A stretch of DNA of 64,000 nucleotides, taken from Dyadobacter arcticus (lineage in GTDB: Bacteria > Bacteroidota > Bacteroidia > Cytophagales > Spirosomataceae). The notes beneath the pieces are model-generated. The model searched no databases. It was not told where the DNA came from and was given only the letters and a program-made list of their open reading frames with translations. A program made the translations under genes and the position numbers. The DNA lies in the NCBI RefSeq assembly GCF_011762185.1, contig NZ_JAASQJ010000002.1:1116001-1180000 (forward strand). Direction: 5' to 3'. This document shows, piece after piece, positions 7,754-16,417 of this stretch (position 1 is the first letter of the stretch; every line of letters begins with the position of its first letter).

Positions 7754-10081
7754 TTACTGCCCCACCGCCACCGATTCCCTAAGCAAATTTGCCGCCGAGA
7801 TCATGTTACGCAAAGCGGCTTCGGTCTCCGGCCATTTGCGCGTTTTCAGGCCGCAATCAGGATTCACCCATAAGTTTCGAGCAGGGATAACCTTCAAGGC
7901 TTTTTCCAGCAGTGTCACCATTTCGTCGACGGTCGGCACCCTTGGAGAATGAATGTCGTAAACGCCTGGCCCGATTTCATTTGGATAATTGAATGCTGAA
8001 AACGCATCAAGTAACTCCATTTGGGAACGGGATGTTTCAATGGTGATCACATCTGCATCCATAGCAGCAATGGAATCGATGATGTCATTAAATTCGGAAT
8101 AGCACATATGCGTATGGATTTGCGTTTGATCAGCCACACCTGCTGCGCTGAGCCTGAATGCATCAACTGCCCATTTCAGATAATTCTGCCAAGCTGATTT
8201 CCTGAGCGGTAACCCTTCGCGAATTGCCGGTTCGTCGATCTGTATCACCTTAATTCCGGCTTTTTCAAGATCGACCACTTCGTCCCTGATGGCTAACCCA
8301 ATCTGAAAAGCGGTATCTTTTCGAGGCTGATCGTCCCGAACAAACGACCATTGCAATATCGTAACCGGACCGGTTAGCATTCCTTTTACCAGTTTTTCGG
8401 AGTTTGCCTGCGCGAAAGCCGACCATTTAACGGTCATTGGCTCAGGCCTTTCCACATCCCCGAAAATGATTGGTGGCTTCACACAACGGCTTCCGTAACT
8501 TTGCACCCAGCCATTTTGCGTGAAAACAAATCCGGACAAACTTTCGCCAAAGTATTCAACCATATCGTTTCTCTCAAATTCTCCATGCACCAGCACGTCA
8601 ATTCCCAAATCTTCCTGCCAGCGAAGCGAACTAATGATCTCTTCGCGGATGCGATCCTCATATTGATCAATGGTAATCACATTCTTTTTCAGGTCCGACC
8701 TCAGTTTCCGAACTTCGTCGGTTTGCGGGAAAGAGCCGATCGTGGTAGAAGGAAATAGTGGCAGCTCTAATTTCTCAAGTTGCAGCATCTGTCTCGCGGA
8801 AAATGCACTTACCCTTTCAAAATCAGCATCCACGATCGATTCAGCCCGTTTTTTTACTTCCGGTTTATGGATTAATGAAGAATTTTTGCGACTTGCAATG
8901 GCGTTCTGGTTATTGATAAAATCTTCCTCCAATTCCCAATCAGTCCTTACAAGTCTGGCGAGATGCGAAACCTCATTTAATTTTTGTTTGGCAAATGCCA
9001 TCCAATTTTTGATTTCGCCGGTCAGAACGTTTTCGTTCGTTTCGAGATCCAGGTCATGTGGGCTATGAAGTAGTGAGCACGAAGGCGCGACCATGACACG
9101 GTTTTCACCTAAAACTTCAATGGCCCGATTGATAAATTCCAATGATTTTTGGTAGTCATTTTTCCAAATATTCCTTCCGTCCACAACGCCTAGCGATAGT
9201 TTTTTGAATGATAAAACAAAATCCTCATCGCTTAAAATCACAGGCAAACTTTCTGCACCTCTGGTCAAATCAATATGTAATGCATCAATGCACAATCCTG
9301 TGGCGGTCGATAAATTATCCTCCAAAGCGCCGAAATAGGTAGCTACAAGGATCTTTAATGGTTGTACAGCCTCTCTGATCTGTTCATAGGCACTTTGAAA
9401 TGCTAGTTTTTGTTTGTGCGACAAATCCAGGACCAGGCCTGGCTCATCCAGCTGAACCCATTCAGCACCACGGGAAGACAATTCTTTGAGTATTGAAATA
9501 TATTCTGGCAGCAGGGTATCCAGCAGATCCATTTTATCGAAACCATCTTCCTTTTCCTTTCCCAAAAGGAGGTAAGTCACCGGCCCAATCAGAACAGGTT
9601 TTGTCTTGATCCCTTTTTGCAGCGCATCTTCAAATTCAAGTAAAACCTTGTCTGAATAACGGCTGAACATTTGATTTCTAGTAAATTCAGGAACCAGGTA
9701 ATGATAATTGGTATCAAACCATTTGGTCATTTCCATCGCCTTGATATCGAGACCATTTTGCTGATAACCCCTTGCCATTGCGAAATAAATATCCAATTCA
9801 CGGTTCGATTTTCCATCAATTAATTGGTGGTATCGCTCCGGAATGGCACCGACCATCAGAGAGGTGTCCAGTACCTGGTCATACAATGAAAAATCGTTGG
9901 AAGGAATAAGGTCAATTCCAGCATTCCTCTGGATCTCCCAGTTTTGGTGGCGAATCTTTCTGGCGACTTTTTGGAGTTCTTCCCGGTTGATTTTACCTGA
10001 CCAGAATTGTTCATTCGCCTTTTTAAGTTCGCGTTGGCTTCCTACGCGCGGATAGCCGAGGCTGTGTGACAACATTAGCAT
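7754..10081 (-). CDS. metE: Cobalamin-independent methionine synthase
   Basis: The 775-residue protein is a full-length MetE: it transfers a methyl group from 5-methyltetrahydropteroyl-triglutamate to homocysteine, the last step of methionine synthesis, in the cytoplasm. The N-terminal half opens with SLGYPRVGSQRELKKA. The catalytic half keeps the zinc ligands His658, Cys660, Glu682 and Cys743 (in HTHMC, TIETSR and NPDCGLKTR), with the spacing known from E. coli MetE. An ATG at 10075 is an alternative start. A cobalamin riboswitch lies in the leader, so expression should fall when B12 is available; this implies a B12-dependent metH elsewhere. Confidence 0.97.
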   Translation of the reverse strand: MLMLSHSLGYPRVGSQRELKKANEQFWSGKINREELQKVARKIRHQNWEIQRNAGIDLIPSNDFSLYDQVLDTSLMVGAIPERYHQLIDGKSNRELDIYFAMARGYQQNGLDIKAMEMTKWFDTNYHYLVPEFTRNQMFSRYSDKVLLEFEDALQKGIKTKPVLIGPVTYLLLGKEKEDGFDKMDLLDTLLPEYISILKELSSRGAEWVQLDEPGLVLDLSHKQKLAFQSAYEQIREAVQPLKILVATYFGALEDNLSTATGLCIDALHIDLTRGAESLPVILSDEDFVLSFKKLSLGVVDGRNIWKNDYQKSLEFINRAIEVLGENRVMVAPSCSLLHSPHDLDLETNENVLTGEIKNWMAFAKQKLNEVSHLARLVRTDWELEEDFINNQNAIASRKNSSLIHKPEVKKRAESIVDADFERVSAFSARQMLQLEKLELPLFPSTTIGSFPQTDEVRKLRSDLKKNVITIDQYEDRIREEIISSLRWQEDLGIDVLVHGEFERNDMVEYFGESLSGFVFTQNGWVQSYGSRCVKPPIIFGDVERPEPMTVKWSAFAQANSEKLVKGMLTGPVTILQWSFVRDDQPRKDTAFQIGLAIRDEVVDLEKAGIKVIQIDEPAIREGLPLRKSAWQNYLKWAVDAFRLSAAGVADQTQIHTHMCYSEFNDIIDSIAAMDADVITIETSRSQMELLDAFSAFNYPNEIGPGVYDIHSPRVPTVDEMVTLLEKALKVIPARNLWVNPDCGLKTRKWPETEAALRNMISAANLLRESVAVGQ

Positions 10082-10149
10082 TTGTGTTTAAGAGTTAATA
10101 AAAACCCTGTGAAAACACCCTCCCATCCTGATTCCTGATTTCTTGGAAA

Positions 10150-10161
10150 TACTGATCAGTA
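10150..10161. other. 12-bp palindrome in the metE leader
   Basis: TACTGATCAGTA is a perfect palindrome about 70 bases before the metE start and about 120 bases after the riboswitch. It could be a small hairpin or a protein site. Nothing else stands out in the rest of the leader (10082-10281). Confidence 0.3.
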
Positions 10162-10281
10162 CTAAATAAATTACACCATCCTATGCTCTGGAAACGGACA
10201 TTGAATGATCCGATCGGGAGCCTGGAAACTGTAATTATATTTTGGTAAATCAATACTTGACTACTCTCCATCCGTGAGAGA

Positions 10282-10487
10282 AGAGCCATTGAGGGTAGCG
10301 GCAAGTCTCCTGGCTTGTATCAGTTTTTGCCGCCCTTCTCGTTGCATCGAATACTTTCTGCAATAATGGGACACTAGGGCAAAAACCTGCTCCTTTCATG
10401 GAACAGATACTTACAGTAGCACGACTGCCCGTGATTTGCACACGGTTCCTTTTTGTTTTGCTATATTTTGGATGAGGGTTCCAAAGC
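10282..10487 (-). ncRNA. Cobalamin (B12) riboswitch upstream of metE
   Basis: On the minus strand the leader contains the cobalamin-riboswitch conserved blocks in the right order: a GGAACC segment, GTGCAAATCACGGGCAG, then GCTACTGTAA, and near the 3' end the B12 box AGCCAGGAGACTTGCCGC (10315-10298). The aptamer binds adenosylcobalamin or a related B12 form and represses the downstream gene, here the B12-independent methionine synthase. Exact ends are estimated. About 200 bases separate it from the metE start, longer than usual. Confidence 0.93.
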
Positions 10488-10530
10488 AAAAACCACTACC
10501 CCGATTGACGGGCGTTCACAAAGAACAGTC

Positions 10531-10538
10531 CAAATGTA
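10531..10538 (-). promoter_or_regulatory. -7 box TACATTTG of the metE transcript
   Basis: TACATTTG on the minus strand matches the Bacteroidota -7 element and lies about 45 bases upstream of the conserved riboswitch region, where a promoter is needed. No clear -33 element was found. Confidence 0.4.
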
Positions 10539-10638
10539 GATTGAAAAATAATGGTCGGGAAGAAGCGTCCCGATTTAAGTGAATTGGCTAAAAATTCGGT
10601 TTTTATTTAGGATAAATTATCTTTTTTGCCTAAAAAAC

Positions 10639-10670
10639 AAAGGCTTCAAAAGTGAATTTTTGAAGCCTTT
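10639..10670 (-). terminator. Terminator of the relE-type toxin-antitoxin operon
   Basis: AAAGGCTTCAAAA (10639-10651) and TTTTGAAGCCTTT (10658-10670) form a perfect 13-bp stem with a 6-base loop. On the minus strand it is followed by TGTTTTTTAGG, a good intrinsic terminator directly after the toxin stop. Confidence 0.85.
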
Positions 10671-10672
10671 AA

Positions 10673-10936
10673 TTATGGGAAGTACTTGTAAATTTCTTTT
10701 CTATGCAGAACTCTGGTTAAAATCAAATTGTCTTCTTCTAGCAATACACCAACCCGATAGTCTCCAATTCTAATGCGAAAAGCATTTGAATAGCCTTTCA
10801 TTTTTTTAACGTTGGATAACTGGCCGAAATGTTCAACTAAGCCGACACTTTCAACCAAACTCTTTATACCTGACTTAGTGTCTTCTGGGACTTTCTTGGT
10901 ATCTCTGATAAATGATTTGGCATACTCATATTTCAT
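10673..10936 (-). CDS. RelE/ParE-superfamily toxin
   Basis: The 87-residue protein begins MKYEYAKSFIRDTKKV and has the compact RelE/ParE layout: two N-terminal helices, a central KMKGYSNAFRIRIGDYRVGV strand pair and a C-terminal LTRVLHRKEIYKYFP. The basic residues in RIGDYRVG and HRKEIY fit the RelE/HigB ribosome-dependent mRNA-cleaving toxins. It follows a small acidic protein gene by 2 bp, the classic type II toxin-antitoxin order. Target and activity are inferred from the family only. Confidence 0.85.
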   Translation of the reverse strand: MKYEYAKSFIRDTKKVPEDTKSGIKSLVESVGLVEHFGQLSNVKKMKGYSNAFRIRIGDYRVGVLLEEDNLILTRVLHRKEIYKYFP

Positions 10937-10938
10937 TG

Positions 10939-11178
10939 TTACTTACCAAAAAGATACGATTCAAATTCCTGCCTCTCTTTTTGACTAGCAATTCCCTCTT
11001 TTCTTCCCTCCTCCATGGCTAGGCCAAGTGCCAAATCTTCCTCATCATCCGAAAGGACGTGTTCTTTAACATCAATATCTAGAGCCTTCAGAATTGTCAT
11101 TAATGCCTCTTTTTGAGAATTTGTAACTGAAACATCCAGCATAATTCTCTCTTTCCCACTTAGCGAAATCGTTTCCAT
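10939..11178 (-). CDS. Antitoxin of the RelE-type module
   Basis: The 79-residue acidic protein starts METISLSGKERIMLDVSV and contains a DSDDEEDLAL-like acidic stretch and a charged C-terminus (SQKERQEFESYLFGK) that would wrap the toxin. An upstream in-frame TTG (11196) is possible; the ATG at 11178 was chosen, and MLDVSV (11142) is another candidate. Its position, 2 bp before the toxin gene, identifies it as the antitoxin better than its sequence does; I do not recognise a named DNA-binding fold. Confidence 0.75.
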   Translation of the reverse strand: METISLSGKERIMLDVSVTNSQKEALMTILKALDIDVKEHVLSDDEEDLALGLAMEEGRKEGIASQKERQEFESYLFGK

Positions 11179-11217
11179 TTTGATAGCTATTGACAATTCC
11201 TATAAAGTTAAATACAA

Positions 11218-11973
11218 TTATTTATTTAAAGCAATTTCCTGCCCCGCCTCTTCATCCAATATAAACTCAGCATTCAAATGATTTTGCAAAGCAGTTGCCG
11301 GAAAATCGGTGGTCACAGGAAATGCGAGGGCCCGGCTGATCACGGCTGCTTTTGATGTCCCCGAAGCAAGTAAAATAGCCGTTTTTGCTTCGAGCATATG
11401 TCTGATACCGACCGTGATTCCTTTGGTAAGTATTGTCGGTTTCTTGAAGTATTTCTGTCCCACTTCAATTGTAATTGGCGCCAGGTCGGATATGTGTGCA
11501 TAGGTATCCCAGGGTGTTCCCGGCTCATTCAATGCAAGGTGTCCATTCATCCCCACGCCTAGCACAATCAAATCCAGTCCGCCCAGACTTTCCACTACTT
11601 TATTAACTCTTTCACATTCGGACTCCGGATTCAAAGCTTTTCCGTCAAAATACACTATCTGGTTTTCTCTCAATCCAATCGGTTTTAAAAAATCCCTATC
11701 GAGCAAATCGCGGCAGCTTCCATCATCATCCGCACCCAGCCCGATCCATTCATCCAATCCAATAAAAACGCATTTTGAAAAATCTGTATCCCCTTTTTGA
11801 CTTTTAGCAACCAATGCCTGAAACATGCCCAGCGGCGTGCTGCCGGAAGGGAGGCAAATTACTGCATCCGGTTTTTTGGACAAAAGTGTCATCACTCTCT
11901 CAGCCGCAGCCATACTCATTGTTTGATAATCGGGGTAAATACTAAGTTTCGGGGTCATAATAGAAATGATCAT
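11218..11973 (-). CDS. nagB: Glucosamine-6-phosphate deaminase (NagB family)
   Basis: The 251-residue protein has the NagB/6-phosphogluconolactonase fold motifs: phosphate loop LPSGSTPLGM (41-50), LDEW (73-76, catalytic Asp) and VGMNGHLALNEPG with Asn143, His145 and Glu150. NagB converts glucosamine-6-phosphate to fructose-6-phosphate and ammonia in the cytoplasm. The Asn in MNGH replaces the Asp of E. coli NagB, a change also seen in Bacillus-type enzymes, so it does not imply loss of activity. No other amino-sugar gene is adjacent. A different sugar-phosphate isomerase role remains possible. Confidence 0.8.
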   Translation of the reverse strand: MIISIMTPKLSIYPDYQTMSMAAAERVMTLLSKKPDAVICLPSGSTPLGMFQALVAKSQKGDTDFSKCVFIGLDEWIGLGADDDGSCRDLLDRDFLKPIGLRENQIVYFDGKALNPESECERVNKVVESLGGLDLIVLGVGMNGHLALNEPGTPWDTYAHISDLAPITIEVGQKYFKKPTILTKGITVGIRHMLEAKTAILLASGTSKAAVISRALAFPVTTDFPATALQNHLNAEFILDEEAGQEIALNK

Positions 11974-12113
11974 TAAATGCAGTTTGACAATCTAAAACAT
12001 TCTTTTCAATCGGCTTAACATTTATCCCCAAAAAATACCAAAAACAGCTAACCCGATCCTAACTTTACCACCTAATCCGCATTCATCGTTTTCAATATCA
12101 CCATACATTAAAA

Positions 12114-13514
12114 ATGGAATACCGTATAGAAAAAGATACCATGGGCGAAGTACAGGTACCTGCTCATGTATACTGGGGCGCTCAGACGCAACGCTCAATC
12201 CAGAATTTCCCGATTGCGCAGGACATTAACAAAATGCCGAAGGAGATCATCAGAGCCTTTGCATATCTTAAAAAAGCAGCCGCGATTACTAATTTTGAAG
12301 CTGGTATCCTCCCCAAAGAGAAAAGCGACCTTATCGGACTAGTTTGTGATGAAATCCTAACGGAACAACTGGATGACCAATTTCCGCTGGTAGTATGGCA
12401 AACGGGATCCGGAACGCAATCCAACATGAATTGCAATGAGGTTATCGCTTATCGCGGACATGTGGTACAAGGAGGCGATTTGTCGGACAAAACGAAATTC
12501 CTTCATCCTAATGATGACGTGAACAAATCACAGTCGTCGAATGACACCTATCCTACCGCAATGCATATTGCGGCCTATAAAATCCTGGTGGATGTGACAA
12601 TTCCGGGCATTACCAGGCTAAGGAATACGCTCAGAGCAAAATCTGAAGCTTTTAAAAGTGTGGTAAAAATCGGCCGAACCCACTTTATGGATGCAACCCC
12701 GCTCACGCTGGGACAGGAATTTTCCGGTTATGCCTCCCAATTGGATCACGGTTTGCGCGCGATTTCTAACACATTGGCGCATCTCTCGGAGCTTGCATTG
12801 GGCGGTACTGCTGTTGGAACGGGAATTAATACGCCTGACGGTTACTCAGAAAACGTCGCCATGCATATCGCGCGATTGACTAGCCTCCCGTTCATCACTG
12901 CCGAAAACAAATTTGAAGCGCTTGCCGCTCATGATGCAATCGTGGAGGCACACGGCGCATTGAAAACGGTTGCGGTTAGCCTGATGAAAATCGGAAATGA
13001 TATCAGAATGCTTTCTTCCGGCCCGCGTTCGGGAATTGGTGAAATTCATATTCCCGACAATGAACCGGGCAGTTCGATTATGCCTGGGAAGGTAAATCCC
13101 ACCCAATGCGAGGCGATGACGATGGTAGCAGCACAAGTAATGGGCAATGATGTAGCGATTGGTATTGGCGGTTCCAATGGACATTTTGAATTAAATGTTT
13201 TTAAACCATTATTGGCCTACAACTTCTTGCATTCGGCACGTCTGATCGGAGATGTATGTGTTTCATTTAATGACAATTGCGCCATTGGTATTGAACCGCT
13301 TCATGAAAATATCAAAAAGCACGTTAACAATTCGCTGATGCTGGTTACTGCATTGAATACCAGGATAGGGTATTATAAAGCAGCTGAAATCGCCCAAACT
13401 GCGCATAAAAACGGATCGACATTGAAAGAAACGGCCGTTTCGCTGGGCTATCTTACTCCTGAGGAATTTGATGCGTGGGTGAAGCCTGAAGATATGGTTG
13501 GTAATGAGAAGTAG
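12114..13514 (+). CDS. fumC: Class II fumarate hydratase
   Basis: The 466-residue protein matches class II fumarases along its length: [28 protein letters not shown] at the start (shown in part), [13 protein letters not shown], the [16 protein letters not shown] segment and the superfamily signature [11 protein letters not shown] at about residues 319-329, which carries the mobile catalytic serine loop. It hydrates fumarate to L-malate in the TCA cycle and needs no iron-sulfur cluster. It is monocistronic, ending at a strong terminator. Aspartase has a related sequence, but the [10 protein letters not shown] and [11 protein letters not shown] segments fit fumarase. Confidence 0.95.
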   Translation: MEYRIEKDTMGEVQVPAHVYWGAQTQRSIQNFPIAQDINKMPKEIIRAFAYLKKAAAITNFEAGILPKEKSDLIGLVCDEILTEQLDDQFPLVVWQTGSGTQSNMNCNEVIAYRGHVVQGGDLSDKTKFLHPNDDVNKSQSSNDTYPTAMHIAAYKILVDVTIPGITRLRNTLRAKSEAFKSVVKIGRTHFMDATPLTLGQEFSGYASQLDHGLRAISNTLAHLSELALGGTAVGTGINTPDGYSENVAMHIARLTSLPFITAENKFEALAAHDAIVEAHGALKTVAVSLMKIGNDIRMLSSGPRSGIGEIHIPDNEPGSSIMPGKVNPTQCEAMTMVAAQVMGNDVAIGIGGSNGHFELNVFKPLLAYNFLHSARLIGDVCVSFNDNCAIGIEPLHENIKKHVNNSLMLVTALNTRIGYYKAAEIAQTAHKNGSTLKETAVSLGYLTPEEFDAWVKPEDMVGNEK

Positions 13515-13532
13515 TTTTTTGTAAATATTGGA

Positions 13533-13565
13533 AAAAGTGCCCCCTAATTAAATTGGGGCACTTTT
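13533..13565 (+). terminator. Intrinsic terminator after fumC
   Basis: AAAAGTGCCCC (13533-13543) and GGGGCACTTTT (13555-13565) form a perfect 11-bp stem with an 11-base loop, followed by TT and AT-rich sequence, 18 bases after the fumC stop. Confidence 0.88.
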
Positions 13566-13580
13566 TTAGTATTAAAGAGT

Positions 13581-14096
13581 ATGAATATCAAATCTGAACT
13601 GTTGGCCGAGCCGTTGCAATCTAAACGGGTAGCCATCCGCGTAGCCGATTATGCTTGTACCTCTGCCGATGCATTTGAAGCACTCATGCATTGTTTCCTG
13701 GCAGAGGATAGCAAGCTTTCGCAACGCGCCGCATATAGTTTAGGGATTGCCGCTGTAAAAGTACCCCACCTGGTTCAGCCTTATGTAGGCCAGCTGGTCA
13801 GTCAGTTGAAAAAGACTGGCTCACATGATGCCCTTAACCGGAATATTACCCGGATTTTTGAGGTAATACCAATACCTGAGGAATTTCACGGAGAGGTGAT
13901 CGATGCTTGCTTTGGCTTTCTGGAAAACAGGCTAACTGCGATCGCAATACGGGCTTATTCATTGACAATACTATTCAATTTTTCAAAGATTTATCCTGAG
14001 ATTAAAACTGAATTGCGCTTTCTAATTGAAGAAAGTCTGCACTACGAAAAACCTGCATTTGTGTCCAGAGGCAGGAAGATATTAACCCTTATTTGA
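13581..14096 (+). CDS. HEAT-repeat-like protein of unknown function
   Basis: The 171-residue soluble protein is all-helical by inspection, with paired amphipathic helices (SKRVAIRVADYA, FEALMHCFLAED, QRAAYSLGIAAVK, VQPYVGQLVSQLKK, RLTAIAIRAYSLTILFNF) in a HEAT/armadillo-like pattern. No signal peptide and no catalytic motif are seen. Helical-repeat proteins of this size are usually binding or scaffold modules. It is transcribed separately from fumC because a terminator lies between them. Function is unknown. Confidence 0.75.
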   Translation: MNIKSELLAEPLQSKRVAIRVADYACTSADAFEALMHCFLAEDSKLSQRAAYSLGIAAVKVPHLVQPYVGQLVSQLKKTGSHDALNRNITRIFEVIPIPEEFHGEVIDACFGFLENRLTAIAIRAYSLTILFNFSKIYPEIKTELRFLIEESLHYEKPAFVSRGRKILTLI

Positions 14097-14232
14097 TCAA
14101 ATAGGCCTGGGCTACCCGGGGAGGCAGCCAACTCTCACCTATTTTTATGATAGCCTGGAATGACTATTGCCAAACTAAATCCATGAAAAAAGGTAAATCG
14201 TTTTACCTCGCTTCTTTAAACTAAAAGATTAG

Positions 14233-15174
14233 ATGATTATATATTGTCATGCATTGCTGGACGAGCCGCTGAGGCAGAAACTTAGCTCAACATTATCACC
14301 ACAGCACGAAATTAATTTCAGGACTGAGGATACCTCGAAAACTGATTTAAAAATCTACTATATAGGTGCCGATTATATTCTCGGTAACCCTCCAATAGAT
14401 TGGTTTAGCATCAAATCTGAAAACCTGAAATTCTGGCAACTGGATTCAGCAGGATTTGATCAATATTCATCTGTTAATCTGAATGAAAATGTAAAAGTAG
14501 CCAATATGGGTGACTGGTTCGCCCGACCTTGTGCAGAGTCTATTATAGGAGGGATACTAGCCCTATACCGCGGTATCGACAAGTTAACGCTACTCAAACA
14601 AAAGTCCGAATGGGTGGGAGCTGCTTTACGTGCAGAAATTAGGATCATCTACGCGCAAAATGTCATCGTCCTCGGCGCGGGAACAATCGGTCTGGCCGTG
14701 AATTCCATATTAAAGGGATTGGGCTGCACAATCCATCTGATGGCCAGGACTTCTCCACAAGCCGATCTACATAGCCGGGAAGATTTACTGAACGAGCTGC
14801 CTCATGCTGACTTGGTGATCAATACATTGCCAGGAACAGCAAATCGATTTGCAGATGCTGAATTCTTTTCGAAAATGAAATTAGGAAGCGTTTATGCGAG
14901 CGTTGGAAGGGGATGTACCACAGATGAAAATGCACTGATCAATGCACTTAACTCCAAAAATCTTGACGGAGCGGTCCTTGATGTGACTGAGATTGAACCA
15001 CTTCCAGAGGATAGTCCGTTATGGAAAATGGACAATGTAATCCTCACTCAACACACCGGCGGAGGGCATAAAAACGAACATATGGGCAAAGTGGATTTGT
15101 TTTTAAACAACATTTTCGCACTTGAAAATGGCGGTATTGTGATCGACCAGGTCGATCTTAGGAAAGGATATTAG
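14233..15174 (+). CDS. D-isomer-specific 2-hydroxyacid dehydrogenase family protein
   Basis: The 313-residue protein has the family's NAD-binding motif (VLGAGTIGLAVNSIL, about residues 147-161) and the catalytic residues in order: Arg in SVGRGCTT (about 226), Glu in DVTEIEPLPEDSPLW (about 253) and His in LTQHTGGG (about 274). The family reversibly oxidises D-2-hydroxyacids with NAD(P). The substrate cannot be read from sequence; glyoxylate/hydroxypyruvate-type or phosphoglycerate-type enzymes are candidates. It precedes galK by 19 bp and may be co-transcribed with galK and galM. In 14097-14232 only a small hairpin (AGGTAAA/TTTACCT) was noticed. Confidence 0.85.
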   Translation: MIIYCHALLDEPLRQKLSSTLSPQHEINFRTEDTSKTDLKIYYIGADYILGNPPIDWFSIKSENLKFWQLDSAGFDQYSSVNLNENVKVANMGDWFARPCAESIIGGILALYRGIDKLTLLKQKSEWVGAALRAEIRIIYAQNVIVLGAGTIGLAVNSILKGLGCTIHLMARTSPQADLHSREDLLNELPHADLVINTLPGTANRFADAEFFSKMKLGSVYASVGRGCTTDENALINALNSKNLDGAVLDVTEIEPLPEDSPLWKMDNVILTQHTGGGHKNEHMGKVDLFLNNIFALENGGIVIDQVDLRKGY

Positions 15175-15193
15175 GAAAGGTAAAAAATAAGAA

Positions 15194-16390
15194 ATGTCAG
15201 TACCTCAACAGAATTTAGCCGAAGCAGTAAAAAATAAATACTATACCAAATTTGGGGATAGCGTACCTTCTGAAAAGGTAAGGGTTTTCCGCTCTCCTGG
15301 AAGAATAAACCTCATTGGCGAACATACCGACTACAATAATGGCTTTGTATTGCCTGCCAGTGTCGATAAAGCTGTATACTTTGTCATTGCGCCAAGAGAC
15401 GATGAACAGGTAATCCTCTATGCCGCCGATTTGGATGAAACTTACTCATTTCCTTTGAGTGATCTTTCCAAACCAAATCAATCCTGGGCGCATTATCAGC
15501 TTTCAATTGTTGATCAAATTCATAAAAACGGATTACAGATTAGAGGCTTTCAGGCTGCATTTGGCGGAGATATACCAGTTGGGGCAGGGTTATCTTCTTC
15601 GGCTGCGCTGGAATGTTGCCTTCTGTTTGCATTGAATGAAATGTTCAGGCTAAGTCTGGACCGTTTCCACATTGTAAAAATGGCTCAGAAAGCCGAAAAC
15701 GAATATGTAGGCGTGCAATGTGGGATCATGGATCAATTTGCCTCGGCATTTGGGAAGGAGGAGGCAGTAATCCGCCTCGATTGCCGTTCGTTGGAATATG
15801 AATATTTTCCGTTTCCAATGGATGAATATTTAATCGTGCTATGTGACACGAGTGTAAAACATTCGCTCGCAAGTTCTGAATATAACACACGCCGGCTTGA
15901 ATGCGAAAAAGGCACTCAAATCCTTCAAAAGTATGATTCTTCGATTCTCAGCCTCCGTGATACCTCACCCGAATTTGTGAAAGTGCATGAGGAGGAATTG
16001 GGTGATGTTGTTTATCGTCGCTGCAAGTTTATAACGGAAGAAATCCGCCGCGTACAGGATGCATGCCATTTGCTGGTCCAGGGAAACTTGGTTGATTTTG
16101 GGTCAAAAATGTATGAAACGCATCAGGGCTTGCAACATGAATATGAAGTGAGTTGTGAGGAACTGGATTTTTTAGTTGATCAAACAATAGACAATCCTGC
16201 CGTTTTGGGGGCGAGAATGATGGGAGGAGGTTTTGGCGGATGTACCATAAATCTCGTGAAAAAAGAGGCCGTACCTAAATTTGAAGAAGAAATGAAACGT
16301 GCCTATCTGAAAGAATATCAGATAGATCTGCCTTGCTATAAAGTGAAAATTACCAATGGAACAGAAGAAATAATTTCAACTAATAAGTAA
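15194..16390 (+). CDS. galK: Galactokinase
   Basis: The 398-residue GHMP kinase has the galactokinase signature GRINLIGEHTDYNNG (36-50), the ATP loop PVGAGLSSSAALE (128-140) and the C-terminal GGGFGGCTINLV motif. It phosphorylates alpha-D-galactose to galactose-1-phosphate, the first committed step of the Leloir pathway. It lies 19 bp after the 2-hydroxyacid dehydrogenase gene and 27 bp before galM, so an operon is likely. galT and galE are not in the window. Confidence 0.96.
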   Translation: MSVPQQNLAEAVKNKYYTKFGDSVPSEKVRVFRSPGRINLIGEHTDYNNGFVLPASVDKAVYFVIAPRDDEQVILYAADLDETYSFPLSDLSKPNQSWAHYQLSIVDQIHKNGLQIRGFQAAFGGDIPVGAGLSSSAALECCLLFALNEMFRLSLDRFHIVKMAQKAENEYVGVQCGIMDQFASAFGKEEAVIRLDCRSLEYEYFPFPMDEYLIVLCDTSVKHSLASSEYNTRRLECEKGTQILQKYDSSILSLRDTSPEFVKVHEEELGDVVYRRCKFITEEIRRVQDACHLLVQGNLVDFGSKMYETHQGLQHEYEVSCEELDFLVDQTIDNPAVLGARMMGGGFGGCTINLVKKEAVPKFEEEMKRAYLKEYQIDLPCYKVKITNGTEEIISTNK

Positions 16391-16417
16391 TCAGCCGCAA
16401 GCTCTAAACCTGCAAAC

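Noticed and set aside
10095..10304. 69-codon frame in the metE leader on the same strand
   Set aside because: It crosses the B12 box of the riboswitch and has no protein-like pattern; treated as leader.
11218..11973. Loss of the NagB catalytic Asp (Asn143 in MNGH)
   Set aside because: Bacillus-type active NagB proteins have Asn at this site, and the other catalytic residues are present.
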